Assembly (NCBI GenBank): GCA_031213475.1 | Contig: JARUPZ010000035.1 | Span: forward strand, 2,331,453-2,395,452 | Length of the DNA stretch: 64,000 nt | DNA from: Nereocystis luetkeana | Lineage: Eukaryota; Sar; Phaeophyceae; Laminariales; Laminariaceae | Direction of reading: 5' to 3' | In this document: positions 63,231 through 64,000 of the stretch, in pieces | Position numbering within the stretch: position 1 is the first letter of the stretch | Layout of the letters: each line of letters begins with the position of its first letter | The notes under the pieces: generated by a model | Seen by the model: the letters and a program-made list of their open reading frames with translations, nothing else | Told to the model about the DNA's origin: nothing | The model's database searches: none | Program-made: the position numbers and the translations under genes

Positions 63231-64000
63231 TTATACCGTACATTAAGCGAGAAATATACCAGGCCTAAGAGCAGACGATATTCTGAAGAGCCCGAATATA
63301 CCTCGAAGCAGACGGGAGACAGCAGACGCACGGACGCACGAACGCTCCTCGCCGCTCGAAGCAACGAATTGCCTGACCCCACCCCTCTCTTCTCTCTACC
63401 AGGTACTCTTTACGCACAGTAGTGGCAGTAGAGCACCTGCCTTTCGGTACTCGGTGTGTGGGTTGTCGGGCGATTAGACGACGATTGGTTGTGTTTGTTG
63501 TCGGCGGTTGATGTCTGGCTCTTGCTATTTTTACAATTGTGTCACAAATACGTTTTATACCAGAACTAGTACTGCAGCTGAAAAAAAAACGGATACATAC
63601 CTGGTATACGAGTACGAGTACGTAGATGAAGATTTTTTTCGGAAACAGCCTGGGACAGCAATCAGCATTCTTTTTTTCTCAGCCCACTGCAAGGGGCATC
63701 CTCTTGAGACTTGAGAGGGGGAAATTGATGATAGAAAGTGGCGATTCCAGCACGGCGGTACAAACAGAAAGTAGTGCCCGAGATACGACGTCATAATAAG
63801 GAGACGTACGGCACGGGCGCAACAGGACCCTACTCGTACGAGGTACGTATGTATGTATGTACGTACCAGTATACTATTAATAACCCAATCTACCCCGAGC
63901 CGGCCAAAGGTGAGTTGGACGCTGCCGCAGCCGGGTGAGCCCGAAGTCAACACAGCAACAACAACAAAGTGCCCCCCGCCGGTGTGTTTCATTTTGTACG

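Larger units (their letters stand above)
54190..64000. repeat. Segmental duplication, unit B
   Basis: The partner of 43600-52420. It includes insertions not in A (about 54370-55430 and about 56985-57460) and lacks the family a MITE at 46907. The right end is cut by the window. Confidence 0.85.

Noticed and set aside
1..64000. CRISPR array, rRNA or bacterial operon
   Set aside because: Tandem repeats here lack unique equal-length spacers. No rRNA core sequence or Shine-Dalgarno-spaced genes were seen; everything fits a eukaryotic nuclear locus.

Overview
This window looks like nuclear DNA of a large, repeat-rich eukaryote. Coding exons are short, GC-rich and separated by introns of 0.2 to about 5 kb. 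Introns and spacers are full of small inverted-repeat elements, microsatellites and poly-C runs, and there is no bacterial-style gene packing. The intron-rich, high-GC exon style and the transposon spectrum (DIRS/Crypton-like tyrosine recombinase debris, tRNA-derived SINEs, MITEs) would fit a brown alga or related stramenopile. That placement is inference; the sequence does not prove it.

Layout. (1) 303-15436, plus strand: the chaperonin subunit CCT-theta (CCT8) in ten in-window exons. Only about the first 50 codons are missing, off the left edge. (2) 18118-37670, plus strand: a complete eight-exon sirtuin whose catalytic domain resembles the SIRT1/Sir2/Hst class. Splicing fuses it to a C-terminal ZZ-type zinc finger through a long low-complexity linker. 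(3) 37671-44391: a gene-poor stretch with a decayed tyrosine recombinase, several MITEs and a 1.3-kb terminal-inverted-repeat element with a visible 5-bp target duplication. (4) about 43.6-64.0 kb: a tandem segmental duplication. Each unit carries one minus-strand four-exon gene for an unrecognised, probably single-pass membrane protein with a Gly/Ser-rich C-terminal half. The two copies share all splice sites and phases.

Exon boundaries were found by joining conserved protein segments at GT-AG (twice GC-AG) sites and checking that every phase closes. All CCT8 and sirtuin joins, and both copies of the unknown gene, close exactly.

The repeats explain most of the remainder. Family a MITEs are about 105 bp, start TTACGGGGGACC, and have a TA target duplication shown by an empty site. 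Family b are about 95-bp palindromes starting CCCTTTTAGGACTGCAGTCC. Family d are about 280 bp and lie just upstream of three exons. Family f are about 230 bp. A further family of retroelement-like repeats ends in GAGTAC followed by a run of C. The most unusual signal is a recurring TACCTGGTA/TACCAGGTA motif. In several filled/empty comparisons between repeat copies it appears as a 5-bp insertion flanked by duplicated TA.
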